Below are positions 60,908 to 64,000 of a stretch of 64,000 nucleotides of DNA, piece after piece. How positions within the stretch are numbered: position 1 is the stretch's first letter; each line of letters begins with the position of its first letter. The notes below the pieces were generated by a model. That model saw only the letters and a program-made list of their open reading frames with translations, had not been told where the DNA came from and searched no databases. The stretch spans positions 868,001 to 932,000 of the forward strand of contig OY723262.1 of the NCBI GenBank assembly GCA_963210315.1. Direction: 5' to 3'. The position numbers and the translations under genes were made by a program. The stretch is from Rhynchopus euleeides (Eukaryota > Euglenozoa > Diplonemea > Diplonemida > Diplonemidae).

Positions 60908-61606
60908 TTACTTCGTCAGCACCAGGGGGCCGACGTTGTCGCCGGTCACCTTGTTGTGCTCAACGTGGGAGCCTGTGGTGTTGAGGTGTTTGGCAGGGTG
61001 GGGCAAAGTTCTGGGAGAGTAGTGAAGGGGAAGCAGAGGGCAGCAATGCAGGTCGGCAGGGTAGAGCAGCAACTGTCGCACGCTGCGCACACTATGCAGG
61101 CATACCGTCGCAGAAGGGGAAGGTCTTCGACTTCCAGCAGCGGCAGAGCACGAGCTTCCCACCGTTGCTCTGGGCCTTGGCCATCGCCTCGGGGATGGGG
61201 AGCATGGTCGCAACCTTCGGCTTCTCCAGCTCGACCAGGTTGTTCACGCGCTTGTTGCCACCCGAGCCCGTGGGGAGCAGGTACAGGGCACCCAGGAGCA
61301 CCATCACGAAGGCGACGAACACACCCACCAGCAGGCCGATCTCCTCAGGGGTCAGCTTGGAGAACCCATCCAGCTCCTATGGCAGCGTGGTGTGGTGCGG
61401 GAAGTATAGAGTGGATGGGTTGTGTGAGGGTCTCGGTGGTGTGTGCCCAGGTGTGTTTGCCCCCCAGACGCTGACCCGGTTGGCTGTGCCCATTATGACA
61501 GAATCGTCGAGGCCGGCAGAGTGGCACATACCTCGGGGATGTTCAGCTTCTCCAGGAACTCCGGAACCTGCACCTTCAGGAAGTCACGGACAATCTTGAG
61601 CGCCAT
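60908..61606 (-). CDS. CISD/mitoNEET-like CDGSH iron-sulfur protein
   Basis: Three exons: 61606-61532, 61376-61106 and 60972-60908 (introns 155 and 133 bp, donors GTATGT and GTATGC, acceptors CATAG and CACAG), 136 residues. An N-terminal helix (LKVQVPEFLEKLNIPE) is followed by a single membrane segment at 38-59 (IGLLVGVFVAFVMVLLGALY). The CDGSH domain reads CRCWKSKTFPFCDGSH with cluster ligands Cys103, Cys105, Cys114 and His118; the Asp-Gly codons straddle intron 2, and splicing is needed to make the motif. Size and topology match CISD1/CISD2, which bind a redox-active 2Fe-2S cluster and anchor in the outer mitochondrial or ER membrane. The short C-terminal tail after the motif is typical. 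Confidence 0.93.
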
Positions 61607-62149
61607 TGTTGAGATTGGGTGGGGGTGTCTGGGGTATCTATTCGCGCCAGTGTGTGCAGTAGGTGGAAAATGTAAAGGAGGACGCACAACACACCCCCGC
61701 AACGAGCACAAAAACACGCCACCGCAACCCTCTTGGTGCGAAAAAGTCAAACATTCAGCCATAAAAATGAGGTGGGGGCGAAGGGGAGTCGGGGCGGCGG
61801 CGGCAATTTTGAAGGCGACCAGACACGATCGTGAGGTCAGCGACACCACAGCGGCAACTGGGCTCTGAGGGCCGCACCCCCCCTGCAGGTTCGTACAATG
61901 CACGGGATGGGCTGCGAGTGGAAACCGCAAGCCAACCCCGCCGTATCCCCTCTCCCGAACAGGCCAGGCTATGCGGCAGGGAGGGCATCACTGCGCTGCA
62001 TGGCCTGCCTGCGAAAGCCAAGGGCAACAAGAATGGGTGGGCGCACGGGTGGAGAGGGGGCCACCCTTTGAAACAAATCACAAAGGGGCTGCACGGCACA
62101 CGGGAGACCAGCCCTGCTCGTGCTGCGACATGTGAATGCCGCACACACG
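61607..62149. other. Intergenic, no gene seen
   Basis: 543 bp between the coiled-coil stop and the CISD-like start. It would hold the UTRs and, if genes are co-transcribed, a spliced-leader acceptor (minus-strand CCCCAGACACCCCCACCC lies just upstream of the CISD start). Confidence 0.5.
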
Positions 62150-63501
62150 TCAGTTGCGTGGCCTTGTCGGTGCAGGAAGCGACACCTCCTCCAAAGAGGA
62201 AGGCCCGTAGCGCAGATCAAGTTGGGACGCGTAGAGTGACACGAGCGACGGGACCTGTGACCGCTTGTCGCCATTCTGAATGAGTGCAAGCTGTGTCCCA
62301 CGCGAAGTTGCGTTTGAAGCAATGGTGCCACGCTTCGGCTTCAGTTTGATGAAGTGTGGCTGAGAGTAAAGCGCCATGCCCGGCTTAGAGGTAAACTCCT
62401 GTTTGTGCGAATGCATCATGTCGCTCTTGATGTTCTGGAAACGCTGCACCGTGACACGCTCCTGCGAAGCCGCCTGTCGCGATATCCCTGACAGCTCGCT
62501 CCGCATCTGCATCTCAGCAAAGCTCATCTCCGACTGGTGCTTCTTTTTGAGGCGCTGCTGTGCCGCATCCATCTGTTCCTGCAGCAGCTGCCGCATTCGG
62601 TCACGCTCACGCTGCTCCAGCACAGACACCTTCGCATGGCACATGCGTGACTCGTTGTAGCAGTGGTTGGCACACAGCTTCTTCTCCGCCAACTGCATAT
62701 CCCGCGTGCGGCTGGAGAAGCTGATAAAGAGAGGGCAACGCAGAGCAGTTCGGACATGATAGGCTGAGGCATGATCCTGAGCCTGACAAGTGTTGGTATG
62801 CCATGTGTGCTTCCCTCGCTAAGAACAACGTCAGGCAAAGTGTGGTAAGCATGAACAAGGGCACTGCGACAAGCTGCACTGGCGTGACCCCCTCCCAACA
62901 CACCCTCCCCTGTGGGTTGCAGGGGGTGCGCTGCGAGGGGTGTGTGAGTAGCGTGTGTCATACATCATGCGGGATCGGTCCTGCTTGTTCTGCAGCTCCT
63001 GTGCGAAGCTCTCCGCGTCTGCGGACTGGCGCTCCTCAATCTGGCGGAACCGCTGGTCCCATGTCTCCTTCACCTCGGTCTGCTTCTGCTTTGCCTGGGC
63101 GAGGGTGCGCTGCAGCGCAGCCTTCCGCGACTTCAGGAGTTTCTCCATTTCCCGGCTCTGCCGTTTCCGCTCCTTCTCGTACTCTGAGTTTTTGAATGCC
63201 AGCACCTCCTGATGTATCTGCTTGGTGATGGCCTCGGCATCTTCGTACTTCTTCAGCGACACTTTCTGTGGGCAGGCCGCAGGGCAGGGTGGCGCCACCC
63301 ATACAGGGGCAGGAGAGCAAACAAGGTCTGACGGTGCATTGTATTCCAAGGCGATGCCCTGCATCGCACGCTGTTGCCGATGCCTGATAAAACACAGGGA
63401 CACACCTGCTGCCGCAACGCATCCAGCTGCTCCAGCCTTTCTGTCATGGATTCATCGCGCGAGACATACACACGGGAGCTCAAGGGCTCCGCTAGTAGCA
63501 T
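62150..63501 (-). CDS. Coiled-coil protein, unknown function (three exons)
   Basis: Exons 63501-63406, 63265-62964 and 62720-62150 (introns 140 and 243 bp; donors GTGTGT and GTATGA, acceptors CCACAG and ATCAG) give 322 residues. From about residue 18 to 230 the chain is nearly continuous charged heptad coil (EKERKRQSREMEKLLKSRKA, QRFRQIEERQSADAESFAQE, QRERDRMRQLLQEQMDAAQQ). The second junction restores DRSRMIFSSRTRDMQLAEKK. The last 90 residues are non-coiled (KPGMALYSQPHFIKLKPKRG, LRYGPSSLEEVSLPAP). No signal peptide or membrane segment. A cytoskeletal or flagellar role is a guess based only on architecture. The ATG at 63501 gives a plausible first exon, but an earlier exon cannot be excluded. 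Confidence 0.75.
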
Positions 63502-64000
63502 GGCAGTGAAGAAGTGCGACTATGCCGAGCTGTGCGATGTGGGATGGGGGGCCTGTGCGGTGTGTGGTGGCTTCCCGGAGAGGCAGATGAATATCCAATG
63601 TTTCGACGTGAGTTTGGTGGTGTTCCGGTGGTGGATCGCGGTGGTTTGACCGGGGTTTGGACTCGGGCCTGGTATGGCATTCCACCTGACTACCCCAGGA
63701 AGTGTGCGCGAGCCTTGGAACCGAGTCACAATGCATCGCAACACAGCTGTCCTTATTGCGGAAACAAAAAGGCTGTCTGGGCTGGTGCAAGAAACACTTC
63801 TCGACCCCCACCCCCACATTTTGCCAGCACAACACTTCCGTGTCGACGGAAGGTGTGGAGTGAATGTCTGTGCGATCCTCACCCCTTTTTGGTTCTGGGC
63901 AGAAAAGCGCCACAATGCCATTTCATTGCCACAAATCAGGCACAGGGAAGTGTCTGCATCCACTTGACAGCACACCCGAACACCCCGGAAACCCTCACCC
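63502..64000. other. Upstream spacer, no gene recognised
   Basis: No supportable coding frame to the window edge. Confidence 0.4.

Overview
The window is nuclear DNA of a protist eukaryote, not a prokaryote. Genes are cut by GT-AG introns (78-254 bp in the models here), proteins have organelle and secretory leaders, and gene islands are separated by long tracts dense in repeats. All ten high-confidence genes lie on the minus strand over 64 kb. Eight of the ten introns I could place start GTATG. A pyrimidine tract ending in CTGCAG sits 4 nt before one start codon. Strand-coherent genes, spliced-leader-like acceptors, a C-terminal YGPEP module familiar from trypanosomatid proteins, and DUF4116-type repeats together suggest a euglenozoan, perhaps a diplonemid. 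A dinoflagellate or chromerid is not excluded. This placement is inference.

Layout. 0-13.5 kb is a gene island: a partial YGPEP-module gene, a Ser/Thr/Gly-rich protein, a PPR protein 129 bp upstream of it, a secreted AA10-like LPMO with two CBM1-like modules, and cobalamin-independent methionine synthase. 13.5-17.3 kb is repeats, including a retroposon 3' end between two perfect 400-bp direct repeats. 17.4-19.0 kb is a four-exon Aurora-like kinase. 19-43 kb is mostly mobile DNA: a hAT element with a perfect 8-bp duplication, a TA-flanked element with about 250-bp inverted ends, a roughly 600-bp hierarchical palindrome, nested 4-kb and 2.3-kb foldback elements, and a 2.3-kb element with a 5-bp duplication. 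43.9-45 kb is a zeta-type P-loop kinase. 48-51.5 kb is a tandem pair of ubiquitin-like plus DUF4116 genes, one split by an 832-bp insertion with an 18-bp duplication. 52.6-53.4 kb is a two-exon His/Gln-rich gene. 53.5-58.1 kb is a chain of TA-flanked elements, nested three deep and sharing TA junctions. 58.3-63.5 kb is a second gene island: an MDR reductase, a CISD/mitoNEET-like protein and a coiled-coil protein.

The genes do not form one pathway. PPR, CISD-like and possibly the reductase point to mitochondria, the LPMO to secreted polysaccharide attack, and MetE to methionine synthesis. The most unusual content is the mobile DNA: many short foldback families with different termini, most inserted at TA, often G/C-homopolymer-tipped, repeatedly inserted into one another or into each other's TA duplication. 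No family could be matched to a database from sequence alone.
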